Positions 42,875 through 52,307 of a DNA stretch of 64,000 nucleotides are shown here, one piece after another (positions within the stretch are counted from its first letter, which is position 1; each line of letters opens with the position of its first letter). The position numbers were made by a program, and so were the translations under genes. The DNA comes from Prostheceraeus crozeri (lineage: Eukaryota; Platyhelminthes; Polycladida; Euryleptidae): assembly GCA_907163375.1 (NCBI GenBank), contig CAJQUW010009236.1, positions 124,001-188,000 of the forward strand, in the 5' to 3' direction. The notes below the pieces were generated by a model. It was given only the letters and a program-made list of their open reading frames with translations. It ran no database searches and was not told the DNA's origin.

Positions 42875-45095
42875 CCCTTCTACTGCGCACATAGAGACAA
42901 AATGTCTCGGGTTTTCATATTTTGTTCATAACTTTTTAAAAACTTTCTCAAATTATTTCATTTTTGGTGACTTTTCCTTTCTAAATGTTGGTCACAAGCT
43001 GACAAAAGAAAAATTCGCTAAGTGCACTCTGATTCGCTGTGCGCACGCTTGAACAAAGACATGGACAGTCAATCACATCACACTGCAGGAATGTAACTCA
43101 CGCAGGCGACAATTTAGCGCACAGCCTTGTGTCTTGCGTCGTGTCATTTTCTGTTGCTAGCGCGAGCATTGTAGTTGCAATGGCTTCATCATCAAGACCC
43201 CGAAGACAAGCTGCACCCACAGTATTTCAACTGGTAGAACATCTGATTCAAGAAGAGAGAGAAGAAGAAATGGATGAGAGTAGCGATGAAGAAGATCAGG
43301 TAGAACACGCCACAGAGGAATCCAGTAATGAAGAAGACAGTGAGAGCGACGACGATGGAGACGATGCCGAGGAGGCTTTATCACGACAAGGGCGTCTTCG
43401 AGGAAGGAATGGTTTCTTATGGAATCGCGATCCTCCAAGTCAACGTGGACGCTTTCGTCGAGAAAACGTGCTTCGCACAGCGGGTGGTCCGACGTCAATT
43501 ACGCGAGTCGACTCCATTAGAGAAACTTTCCAGCTTTTCGTTCAAGATGAATTGCTCAACAAGGTGATAGATTACACGAATAGACATGCTAATCAGTTTA
43601 TTGAAGATTCTGATGAGGACAGTTGGTATGCAAGAAGATGGAGGGACTTAGACATCGAAGAATTCAAGGCTTTCATTGGTTGTCTAATTTATATTGGAAT
43701 CCACAAATCTGGAAACGAAAGCTATGAAGAGCTCTGGTCAGAAGACGATGGTCGTCCAAAACTACGCGCCACAATGTCTCTCAACAGGTTCAAAGTTATT
43801 TTGAAGTTTTTGCGTTTTGACGACAAAAATACTCGGGAGGATCGACGGCAACGGGACAAACTAAGTGCATTTCGTGAAATATGGGAAATGTTCCTCAGCA
43901 GATGCAGAATGTGTTATTCTCTTGGTCCGAATGGGACCATTGATGAAATGCTTGTCGGATTTCGCGGCCGTTGCCCCTTCCGCGTTTATATGCCATCAAA
44001 GCCAAACCGGTACGGCATAAAGATTTGGGTTCTGGCGGATTCGGACACCTGCTACTTTTACAATGCCCAAATTTATCTCGGAAAAGAAGGAAATCTGCCA
44101 GAAGTTGGCCAAGCTAGCCGAGTTGTAATGGACTTATGCCGCCCTATCTATCAGTCAGGGCGAAATATAACGACCGACAATTTTTTTACGAGTGTACCTC
44201 TTGCGAACAATTTATTGGAAAAGATACTCACCTTGATGGGAACTTTGCGCAGTAACAAGCCGGAGATTCCACCAAGTTTCCAAGGAACCTTTCAGCGAGA
44301 AGTTCATTCCTCGACATTTGGCTTCACTGAAAAGCTTACACTGTGCTCTTACGTGTCAAAGAAGAGGAAAGCAGTTATTTTACTTTCCTCACTTCACCAC
44401 GACGCTATCATTTCCGATGGAGAGGAGCGGAAACCAAAATTGATCTTGGATTACAATTCAAAGAAAGGTGCTGTGGATACCATAGATATGACTACCAACA
44501 CCTACAGCTGCAATCGTCAAACACGCAAATACCCGACAAAATTTTTCACGAACATGTTGAATGTGGCATGTTGGAACAGTTTTGTGGTATGGATGACGAA
44601 CAATCCCGATTGGAACCGGAGAAATCTTGCTAAACGTCGACTTTTTCTCAAAGATCTGGCAGAAGCCCTCATGAAGCCTCACATCTGGCGACGTTCCGTG
44701 GAGGTGAAACTTCACTCTTCCGTGAGAATTGCGATGGACTTATGTGGCGTGAAGTCTCCCCAGGCAAATGACGAGGTACCTGCCGCGCGTGGAGATCGAC
44801 CTGAACGAGGACGATGCCATATGTGCGAGAAACGAAATCAAGTTCGCGGATTTTGTGTGATGTGTCACAAATTTGTTTGCAATGACCATTCAAACAAAGG
44901 ATCTATTTGTGTTTCACACGACTTACCGGAGTAATCCTTTATCATTCATGCCGCTCGGTAATGTGTCGTGTTATATTTACACTTATCTAGCCAAGATGGC
45001 CTTTCATGTACTCATTTTTTCCAATAAACATACCCGAGACATTTTGTCTCTATGTGCGCAGAATGTGTGATTTTTTTGGCAGCGCAGTAGAAGGG
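42875..45095 (+). mobile_element. piggyBac element, apparently intact
   Basis: TTAA at 42871-42874 and 45096-45099. Outer inverted ends CCCTTCTACTGCGC are exact. An inner block TGCGCACATAGAGACAAAAT with GTCTCGGG is also inverse-repeated. On the left the two are continuous; on the right a spacer of about 30 bp separates them. 2,221 bp with a full-length open transposase, so possibly active until recently. Confidence 0.95.
43180..44934 (+). CDS. piggyBac transposase, full-length
   Basis: 584 codons from MASSSRPRRQAAPTVFQLV; the frame is open 47 codons further upstream, but this start opens the typical acidic head (EEREEEMDESSDEEDQ). The DDD catalytic acids lie in GTIDEMLVGFRGRC (near residue 254), NITTDNFFTS (near 332) and KGAVDTIDM (near 432). 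The RNase-H-like core has its usual insertion. The C-terminal cysteine domain RGRCHMCEKRNQVRGFCVMC with CNDH is complete. No stop or frameshift. It cuts and pastes the element at TTAA. Confidence 0.95.
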   Translation: MASSSRPRRQAAPTVFQLVEHLIQEEREEEMDESSDEEDQVEHATEESSNEEDSESDDDGDDAEEALSRQGRLRGRNGFLWNRDPPSQRGRFRRENVLRTAGGPTSITRVDSIRETFQLFVQDELLNKVIDYTNRHANQFIEDSDEDSWYARRWRDLDIEEFKAFIGCLIYIGIHKSGNESYEELWSEDDGRPKLRATMSLNRFKVILKFLRFDDKNTREDRRQRDKLSAFREIWEMFLSRCRMCYSLGPNGTIDEMLVGFRGRCPFRVYMPSKPNRYGIKIWVLADSDTCYFYNAQIYLGKEGNLPEVGQASRVVMDLCRPIYQSGRNITTDNFFTSVPLANNLLEKILTLMGTLRSNKPEIPPSFQGTFQREVHSSTFGFTEKLTLCSYVSKKRKAVILLSSLHHDAIISDGEERKPKLILDYNSKKGAVDTIDMTTNTYSCNRQTRKYPTKFFTNMLNVACWNSFVVWMTNNPDWNRRNLAKRRLFLKDLAEALMKPHIWRRSVEVKLHSSVRIAMDLCGVKSPQANDEVPAARGDRPERGRCHMCEKRNQVRGFCVMCHKFVCNDHSNKGSICVSHDLPE

Positions 45096-45152
45096 TTAAG
45101 TGACAGATATCATGAGCAAATACAATTTCAAAAATTTTCTCATTGCACTTGG

Positions 45153-45346
45153 TTAACCATCGAACCTCACCATCGGTAGCCCTTTAGCACCGCTGTTTCT
45201 GACTCTATACAAGGATCCTGCTTCCGTATCTGTATCATCGGCCCCAGTCTTGGATGTCGTAACTATCATCTCATCATGATTAGGTCCACCAAAACACAAA
45301 GATGTAATGCATTGTGTCGGCATTTTCACGGTATCACATTTTTCAC
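45153..45346 (-). CDS. RGN: regucalcin (SMP-30), last coding exon
   Basis: Preceded by the acceptor CTACTTTCAG and reading EKCDTVKMPTQCITSLCFGG, then NHDEMIVTTSKTG, TEAGSLYRV and GAKGLPMVRFDG before the stop. This is the C-terminal blade of the six-bladed propeller of regucalcin/gluconolactonase, a calcium-binding lactonase-type protein of the cytosol. The sequence joins exactly onto the exon at 56660-56797 as in vertebrate regucalcin, so no exon is missing between them. The 11.3-kb intron is packed with mobile elements. Confidence 0.92.
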
Positions 45347-45552
45347 CTGAAAGTAGAAGAAATTATCAGGTGCTGAATACAAATTTCATCTGAAGCAAAA
45401 CATCACGATAAATTCTGAAATCCAAGATATTAAGACCTCATATTGATGCTACGACTGTGCATGATAAGCTGATACCGGTGCTAAATCGCGAAGTTGCAGT
45501 GAGTGAACACATGGCAAATGGTATGAATTGAATGCGATGATAAAACCATAAA

Positions 45553-45841
45553 GTAAGTATATTAGGTAGAGTGGCAACTCAGCATTTATTAAATCCCCAA
45601 TATGTATACAGTTTCGATTTTATTAAATGAACTCGAGGTGAATACAATTGGGTATTGTTGCCAAATGTGAGATATGCAAATTTTTGCAGTTTTCTAGAAA
45701 TTACCACGGAATTGACTGATTATGGTAGTAATGAAGATGGAATGATGGTCTTTTACAGATCCTCCGTGTCATGAAAGTCTTGGAGAGGCATGTTAGTTAA
45801 ATTAGCAATTCGATAGGTTGATATTCCATACTCAACCTCAA
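45553..45841 (-). repeat. diverged inverted copy of 2315-2562
   Basis: Lies in the last regucalcin intron, about 200 bp upstream of the last exon in gene direction. See 2315-2562. Confidence 0.75.
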
Positions 45842-47320
45842 GACTTACTCTATGGATAAAACCATTTTAATATTTCCGATTTCTTTTTCTTTCTCTTTGA
45901 GCCATTCTCTAGACTTATTAATTATCTTAAGCGATTTCATTAGAATTAGACTTCAACCAGTTATTAGAATCTAGGAAGTGGAAATTCAATGAAAGGTTCC
46001 GTTTCAGTAGGCAGAAAAAAGTTAACGATAATTTTGCCCTGAATTTAAACTACCGTTTAGTAGCCTAATACCCAGGAAAGTGCCGAAACTAAATTGTTGA
46101 CACGGATATTCAACTAGTTGTTGAAAAATATTGTCTGCGATTGCATGCACACTAGATGTTTCCACATTAGCGATGCTCATGTTTTGTGGTCAAACTCTTT
46201 TTAGAGTCTTATAATTATTGTAATAATTATAATATAATATTTAATATCATCATAAATACAATTTTTAGTCCTATTATTATGACATAATCAAGAGACGAAA
46301 CCTCCTCTGTAAACCTGATCGAACCATTTTTCGGCCGCCGTTCAGAATGAGAACATTAAACAATAAATTATACTGTATCGGCATGTCACCTCTACTGCAT
46401 TTACCAATCCGGTACTGAACTGGGATGACAAACAACCACTACAGACGGTGAAACTTCACATAAAGCAGTGTTCTTTAAAGAGAATTTGAAATTTTTGCGC
46501 ATGATTAGAAAATTAGGCTCAGTTATAAATTGAATTATATCAAATAGTAAGCATATTAAGGTGGATACGATAGTTAAGTCACTTCCTGAATGCATGTGTC
46601 TTCATTTTCTGGTCATTCTGTTTATCGTCACTGGGAAAGGCGAAAGTCAAAAATTCTGATGTTGTTGAAAGATTACAAGCCTTTGTTACTTTTCCTCGAA
46701 TCTGCAAGTTTGATGTCATTGTCGTCATGTCATCCAGAGAGTGCAATGTCACCTCTCATCAACCCTGAGTAATGCACATGATAACTATGATGTATTTTCT
46801 CTATTAGTTCATATTTTTCTGATATATCTCACTACTTATATGAATTTATCAGCAGACAACAAAAGATATCTTTAAAGAGGAGATCCTAAAACATGCAGGT
46901 TACTTATTTCCACGACGAGCGATATGATAGACATAACAAAAGCTCCCATGCGACAACAAACTAGCGGATTCGTTATCGCACACAGTGTCGTTTCGTATCT
47001 TGTTGCACTTCTTGAGGCATCGATAAATCATGGCTGAATCACTACGAATGAATTTAACGAGCGCGAATTGGCAGTTGCACCAACTTTAGTTGCACATTAT
47101 AACAGGATTATCCCTAGCTTCGTTTTTTCAGCTCCTTGCAATATGTTTTGTTCACTTGCAATATCTCGCCGACTTAATTCAGATAATGAGAGATGTCAAA
47201 ATAGCAATTTTTACTAAAATTTGGAAGTGAGTGAGTCTTGGGCAAAACTGTGGTGGATGAGAAAAATTCTACAAGGGTTTAAAGACTGCATATCGGGTAT
47301 GAAATGAATCATCACTGTTT
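45842..47320. other. regucalcin intron sequence, nothing recognised
   Basis: AT-rich intronic DNA. An ATAATTATAATATAAT-type run sits near 46220. No gene or element ends seen. Confidence 0.5.
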
Positions 47321-47324
47321 ACAA

Positions 47325-47719
47325 GTTTATGATTTCTCCACACTCTAGACGAACCTTGATTTAAACCAGGTTAAGGACTCCTTAAGAGAGTTATGTGACA
47401 TAATATTTAACAGTTCCAAGAGCTCATCTACATTGAATATTACAGAACATTCTTCTCGAGCGAAATGTACAGAGGCTATTACTGCTGCTCCAATACCCAA
47501 TTCCTCACTGATATTGATTTCATCCCAGATAAAACTTTTGCTACTATCGGGGGACTTGTTTTTAAACAAATTCGGGGTATTCCTATGGGGGAGAATTCCA
47601 GTTCACTCTTGGCTAATCTCTTCTTGGCATATAGGGAGTTCAGATGCGCGACGGGTCTCTTGCTAGCACGTAATTAAGCCATACTTCTCCCTAGTACCAC
47701 CAGGTATGTCGACGACATT
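47325..47719 (+). pseudogene. Penelope-like reverse transcriptase, part before the insertion
   Basis: Plus strand: YDFSTL, a stop in place of the expected Tyr, then TNLDLNQVKDSLRELCDIIF. In another frame come FIPDKTFATIGGLVFKQIRG, IPMGENSSSLLANLFLAY and finally RYVDDI at 47702-47719. These are reverse-transcriptase motifs in order, ending exactly at the catalytic YVDD box, where the compact capsid-bearing element is inserted. It carries stops and frameshifts, so it was probably dead. The clade is by likeness only. Confidence 0.8.
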
Positions 47720-48235
47720 AGTAGTATATAGTGTGACATCCGGCGCGACGCTTCGCTTCGCTTGCGCCGGATGTCACACTTTTGCGGGTTTTTTCAAAAA
47801 AAGCAAAATTTCAAAAATTTAGGTAGACTTCAAATTTCACGTGGCCGAAGGCCGAAGGGGCGAAAATTTAGGTAGTGACAAATTTTCAAAAAAATCAAAA
47901 TTTCAAAAATTTAGCCGGTCTCAAAATATCACGTAATCTCAAATTTGAGAATTACAATTTTCACCCTTAAAATCATGACCGTTCCAGGACACCGAAAATC
48001 ATAAAAGTTAAGAATCACAAAATTTGAGAATTACAATTTTCTCGCTTAAATCATGACCGTTCCAGGACACCGAAAATCATAAAAGTTAAGAATTTCAAAT
48101 TCATGAATTTTATCCATCTTTCAGGTTTTTAAAATATATCATGTGACTAAAAATATTTCTTTAAAAATGGAAGAAACAAAAGTGGATGAAACCGCAAGAA
48201 TATATCCTTCGTTATCTCAATTAAAAACAGGTGAA
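47720..48235 (+). repeat. left terminal inverted repeat of the compact element
   Basis: Pairs with about 52960-53466 with gaps. It contains an end hairpin, GGCCGAAGGCCGAAGG, and two copies of an ~88-bp unit with CATGACCGTTCCAGGACACC. The inner part includes an inverted copy of the first codons of the membrane-protein gene, and scattered matches to that gene continue to about 48290. Confidence 0.8.
47731..47779. repeat. left terminal hairpin
   Basis: A 16-bp perfect stem GTGTGACATCCGGCGC / GCGCCGGATGTCACAC with a 17-nt loop of CTTCG repeats, eleven bases from the element end. Confidence 0.92.
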
Positions 48236-48487
48236 ATGGTTCTCAATTATTATTAAGATTAGAGCAATATGATAAATTAAGAAGACGCAATTATTACTTA
48301 GCCATTCTTCGTTATTGTATTTTCAACATTATTTAAAGTACTAATTGTGTGAACTAGAAGATTATTGTAACTCATAAACTCAAAATTATTCAATGAACCC
48401 GTACACTGGCTGATAATTGAAGAGAGACAGAGATTGAAGAGAGAGAAACATGTAACAGCTTTCCCCTAAAATTATCGTGCTATCTCT

Positions 48488-48580
48488 TGTCATTTCAATT
48501 TACCCATCGGTAAACTTTTGACATTTCAACTTACGCGTGCGTAAAGTTTTGACATTTCAATTTACCCCTACGTAAATTAT
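48488..48580. repeat. three 31-bp iterons
   Basis: Units start at 48488, 48519 and 48550, each TG(A/T)CATTTCAA(C/T)TTAC, then a short dyad (ACCCATCGGT, ACGCGTGCGT, ACCCCTACGT) and AA. Iterated dyads beside the gene block could be a replication or packaging site; that is inference. Confidence 0.8.
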
Positions 48581-48582
48581 TT

Positions 48583-49182
48583 TCAGAATCTGTTTTCAAA
48601 ATCTATTTTCAAAATCCATTTGTAATCCATAATCCCTGCCCCTCTATGCGATCTTTGTACTAACTTCATTCCAAAATCTTCATATTTAATGTTACCTGTA
48701 AAAATCCATTCGTTAGCATCGGATTTCTCATCCAGATTCGAAAACCATATTTCAAATGAATTTTTATTATAGAAGGTTACGTAAAAATTTTGAATTATAT
48801 TTTCCTGATCTTTAACAACTTTTCCAAGTAAATTAATAATTTTACCATTTGCTAAAAGTTTCCTCATATCATTTACTACATTAATAAAAGATACATTTTC
48901 ATATTTAATTTCATTTGGATTAAATAAATTACATAAATCATCACCAAGTTCATCCTTAATTCTATCATCGAAAAAGATATCAGTAATAGGAGTTTCTAAT
49001 ATTTCTTTTGTTCCACTTTTCTGTTTTTTAGTATTACGTCTAATACTACGCCTAGTACGTTTCTGTTTTTTAATACGTTTACTACGTTTACTATGTTTAA
49101 TTTGCGCATCAAACTCAGCAATTTGTTTCTTGATTAATTCATCAATCCTAGACGTTTGTCCGAGAGACATTTCACGATTCAT
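48583..49182 (-). CDS. basic-headed protein of the compact element, unassigned
   Basis: 199 residues starting MNREMSLGQTSRIDELIKKQ; a second start at residue 5 is possible. A helix is followed by a strongly basic stretch (KRIKKQKRTRRSIRRN near 35-55), then a globular, aromatic second half (FYVTFYNKNSFEIWFSNLD, GNIKYEDFGMKLVQR). Not recognised. The basic segment could bind DNA, and a core or replication-initiator role is possible but unproven; no nuclease or helicase motif is visible. The iterons lie immediately downstream of its stop. Confidence 0.7.
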   Translation of the reverse strand: MNREMSLGQTSRIDELIKKQIAEFDAQIKHSKRSKRIKKQKRTRRSIRRNTKKQKSGTKEILETPITDIFFDDRIKDELGDDLCNLFNPNEIKYENVSFINVVNDMRKLLANGKIINLLGKVVKDQENIIQNFYVTFYNKNSFEIWFSNLDEKSDANEWIFTGNIKYEDFGMKLVQRSHRGAGIMDYKWILKIDFENRF

Positions 49183-49231
49183 ATTTTTTAAAAGAAAAAA
49201 TGAATTTTTACATAGAACCTCGGTTCCGTTT

Positions 49232-49542
49232 TTACATATACACAGGAATATGTAATTGATGTAATGTTTCTAATTCATGTGTTGTTAAATGTTCTTTCTT
49301 AACCAACCACCATAAATTATTATACGCCAAAAATACTCGGAAACTTCTTAAACAAAGTGGAAAGTCTTTTGTTTTAACACACGGTTTAATACCATGTTTT
49401 GTTTTATAATCTGTAACGAGCGCTACGTATTTATGATGATAATAAAATCTAACTTCTTTCTTCGAATTTACAGGATTTGTAGGATGACGATAATCTTTTA
49501 AAACTGGTACATGCTATATCTTGTAAACATCCAACATATTTT
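49232..49542 (-). pseudogene. short unassigned coding-like stretch in the compact element
   Basis: About 85-100 codons, minus strand, with protein-like content (KEVRFYYHHKYVALVTDYK, RVFLAYNNLWWLVKKEHL) and a tail HQLHIPVYM. Not recognised. Lies between the basic protein and the ATPase. Probably a fossil gene. Confidence 0.5.
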
Positions 49543-49629
49543 TTTTATTTTTATTAACAAAAAATTTATAAGAAAAAATTATTCGGTCACTCCGTTCGGT
49601 CACTCCGCGAAAATATTTTCTATCGACTT

Positions 49630-50397
49630 TCACTCCGCGAAAATATTTTCTATAACTCTATCATGAATTTTTTTATCAATATTAATTGTGATAAATCCAT
49701 AATCTTTTGACCAAGCATTGTTACACGATTGTTTAAATTCATCTTTATTTCTTACATATAAATCTCTTAACAAATCACTTAAGTTTCTTGCATTTATTTC
49801 AAATAGTATAAATATATTTGCATTCTTTCTAATAACACTTCCGTCTAATGAATACATACTTTGTGTTAAATAAAAAACACTACAGTTATTATGTCTACCT
49901 CTTGTAAAATAATTTCTCTGAACTGACTGATTTCTGTCATTAACACAATCATCAAAAATTACACAATGTTTCATTGTTTTATCTAGTTTACTAGGATCTT
50001 GCATATTACCACTATCATCTATTAATTGTATTTTTATATGCTTATTTTTATTAGATTCTACTAACTGATTATTTTTTGCTGCTTCTTCACACCACGAACT
50101 TATTTCTTCTTCATCTTCAGATTTTTCATATTCTTTGAATAATGAAGCAATTGCTGTTTTTTTAAGATTATTTTCAAATCCATATTTTAAAAATTGATAG
50201 ACGGGTTGTTCTGCCGTTGTTGTATAAATTATAAGATTGTTATAATCCAAAAAATTTGGAGTCGTTAAAATTTTAAATAATAGATACGTTTTTCCACATC
50301 CTGATCTTCCACAAATAACTGACAAAACTTTATTAGATAAATTTGGATGATGATTAAATTTGAGTTTTTTTTTATTTAATGGAGGTACTTCACTCAT
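49630..50397 (-). CDS. A32-like packaging ATPase of the compact element
   Basis: 255 residues. Walker A CGRSGCGKTYLL near residue 29, Walker B HCVIFDDCV near 143, and VFYLTQSMYSLDG near 173 match the FtsK/HerA-type ATPases of Polintons and large DNA viruses. It is clearly different in sequence from the Polinton ATPase in this window, so it did not arise by recent copying of that gene. Start preceded by TATTAAAAA. It implies DNA is packed into a capsid. Confidence 0.9.
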   Translation of the reverse strand: MSEVPPLNKKKLKFNHHPNLSNKVLSVICGRSGCGKTYLLFKILTTPNFLDYNNLIIYTTTAEQPVYQFLKYGFENNLKKTAIASLFKEYEKSEDEEEISSWCEEAAKNNQLVESNKNKHIKIQLIDDSGNMQDPSKLDKTMKHCVIFDDCVNDRNQSVQRNYFTRGRHNNCSVFYLTQSMYSLDGSVIRKNANIFILFEINARNLSDLLRDLYVRNKDEFKQSCNNAWSKDYGFITINIDKKIHDRVIENIFAE

Positions 50398-50491
50398 TTT
50401 TTAATAAAAAAATTTTATTTTTATTTTTAAAGAAGAAGAAAATTAAACTTCTCTAGCTTCGCGTGGGATTTTATACCTCTCGAACGGGAGT

Positions 50492-51280
50492 TTATACCTC
50501 CCGAACCAAAAGATCTATCATAATCTCTTCACCTCCAAAATTTATTTCTTGTCCTTTCTCATCAGTGATTCTAATGCCAATGTTGTTAATAGTTTTTCTT
50601 GTAATAGGAAAATATATTAATGTTTGTGGAATTACATTTAATCTATAACCAATGGGTACAGTAAAAGCTGGAAAACTGAATATTAAATTTGACAATTTAC
50701 CATTTATATATCCTCCTTCAATAATGTCACAATGTACAACAATTGAATTTATTTCAGTTATTTTTGGAATCTTCTCACCTAAATGATAACCTTGACTATA
50801 GGTTTGTTTATTAAATCCTAATAGCTTTGACAATGATCTATCATGATTAAAATCAACTTGATGATTTTCGTCTAAAGTAAGAGAAAATTTATTAACTGCC
50901 GGTTCAACTGCAAAATGTAATTGTTTCTTATCTTTAAATGGTATACCTAAATGTCTCTTAAATTCATTTGATATTGATTCAACTTCGTAAGAACCAGGAA
51001 GAAAAGTTAGTACTTTCCACGTTTTGCCTTTATCAGTAGAATATCTAAATTGATCATTCACATCTTTGATAACGTTTTGAATAGTGTTAAATGTAGAGAA
51101 ACTAGTCAATGCAATTTGATAATTTTTATTCTGTTCTAAATGAAGAATGGGTTCTAAATTACAAGTGTGTGATGAAGTAGTTGTTATAATTTTTAACGTC
51201 GTACTAAATTTTGATGAACCCAAAATCTCTGTCAAATTTTCTAAATGATTATTAATTTTGTCTAAATCTGTTGAACACAT
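50492..51280 (-). CDS. penton-like minor capsid protein of the compact element
   Basis: 262 residues. NYQIALTSFSTFNTIQNV near 82, then FRYSTDKGKTWKVLTFLPGS, LGFNKQTYSQGYHLGEKIP, VVHCDIIEG, IYFPITRKTINNIGIRI and FGGEEIMIDLLVREV at the end. The second half lines up block by block with the Polinton penton-like protein at 16872-18449 (LGF...G..., CNIIE, YVPMSRNVINRIDI, DDTGEVVPF). Half its length, so only the conserved part is kept. Likely a jelly-roll vertex protein. Confidence 0.8.
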   Translation of the reverse strand: MCSTDLDKINNHLENLTEILGSSKFSTTLKIITTTSSHTCNLEPILHLEQNKNYQIALTSFSTFNTIQNVIKDVNDQFRYSTDKGKTWKVLTFLPGSYEVESISNEFKRHLGIPFKDKKQLHFAVEPAVNKFSLTLDENHQVDFNHDRSLSKLLGFNKQTYSQGYHLGEKIPKITEINSIVVHCDIIEGGYINGKLSNLIFSFPAFTVPIGYRLNVIPQTLIYFPITRKTINNIGIRITDEKGQEINFGGEEIMIDLLVREV

Positions 51281-51358
51281 TTTTTAGTTAAAATTTTGAA
51301 TAAATATTATAGATAAAAATCGTAGATAAAAATCATAGATAAAAATCATAGATAAAAA

Positions 51359-52186
51359 TTAGAAACAACATATTTCAGCTACACTTTTATAATCCTCTTC
51401 ATTTAGAATCTTCTTTTCTAACAGTCTTTTCAATATAGCATGAATTTTATTGAAACTAGAATTATGTCCTTCTTTTATTGCCGATATTAAAATATTTAAT
51501 CTATTTAGTAATTCTTGCGGATCATCTGGTAAGAATACAGTTGTTTCTGTTTTCTGTTTTTCAGATAAACCTTTTCCTACTTTAACTCCCGTTGATAATA
51601 AATTTTCTAATTGTTTATAACGTCTAAGAGATTTTACTGCACCAACTCTATCTAACATAGCTTTATATTTTATGAGATCTTCTACAGCATAATTATTTAA
51701 ATCTGCTCCTCTTAAAAGATCAACAAAATTTCTATCTAAATTAAAAGGAGATTTATCTGGTGAAAAAATTAAACCTCGAAAAGGTTGTGGAAATATTTCT
51801 TTTTGTCCGAGATAAAATCTAGGTATTGTTTTTCCATCTATAAATGAGATAGAATGTTCAAATTGCATAGATTTTGGTAATTTCTTATTAATGTTTGATT
51901 CTAGTAATCCATAGTCATCTAATATAGTTTTGTGTTCTGGATCTGTTATATCAATTTGTTCATCATTATTTGTACTTTCTTTTTCAAGAGTTTTAAATGG
52001 TTCCATAGTTTTTTCAAAATCAGTTTTTACTTGTTCGGTTTGCTGCATTTTTTCAAACATATCAGATTGAATACCAGCTTTTATCATTCTATGTTGAAGA
52101 TGATTTTCTTTCATAATATTTCTTTGTTTTATTAACTCTTCTAATTGTTTTATTCTTTTAAAATTATCAGCTCTAATTTTATCCAT
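51359..52186 (-). CDS. unassigned protein of the compact element, 275 aa
   Basis: Starts MDKIRADNFKRIKQLEELIK; the start was chosen for its ATTTTAAAA leader, shared with the other genes. An N-terminal coiled coil (1-60), then a middle domain ISFIDGKTIPRFYLGQKEI with FRGLIFSPDKSPFNLDRNFV and NNYAVEDLIKYKAML, and a helical tail. The layout recalls a protein common in invertebrate virus-like loci (a beta hairpin, then 'GTPGLWELL...YEDYKEIL'), but the match is loose. Possibly structural. Confidence 0.7.
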   Translation of the reverse strand: MDKIRADNFKRIKQLEELIKQRNIMKENHLQHRMIKAGIQSDMFEKMQQTEQVKTDFEKTMEPFKTLEKESTNNDEQIDITDPEHKTILDDYGLLESNINKKLPKSMQFEHSISFIDGKTIPRFYLGQKEIFPQPFRGLIFSPDKSPFNLDRNFVDLLRGADLNNYAVEDLIKYKAMLDRVGAVKSLRRYKQLENLLSTGVKVGKGLSEKQKTETTVFLPDDPQELLNRLNILISAIKEGHNSSFNKIHAILKRLLEKKILNEEDYKSVAEICCF

Positions 52187-52307
52187 TTTTAAAATATAAT
52201 ATTTGAATTTTGTGGTAACATTGGAATACAGCAAAAACATTTTACTGAACAAATTATTTTTTTATTGCTTTGTTGTCTGACATCTTTTCGTTTAAAGTTT
52301 TCTCGTT

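Noticed and set aside
48583-49182. The basic protein as a replication helicase or Rep nuclease
   Set aside because: I see no Walker, HUH or helicase motif; left unassigned.
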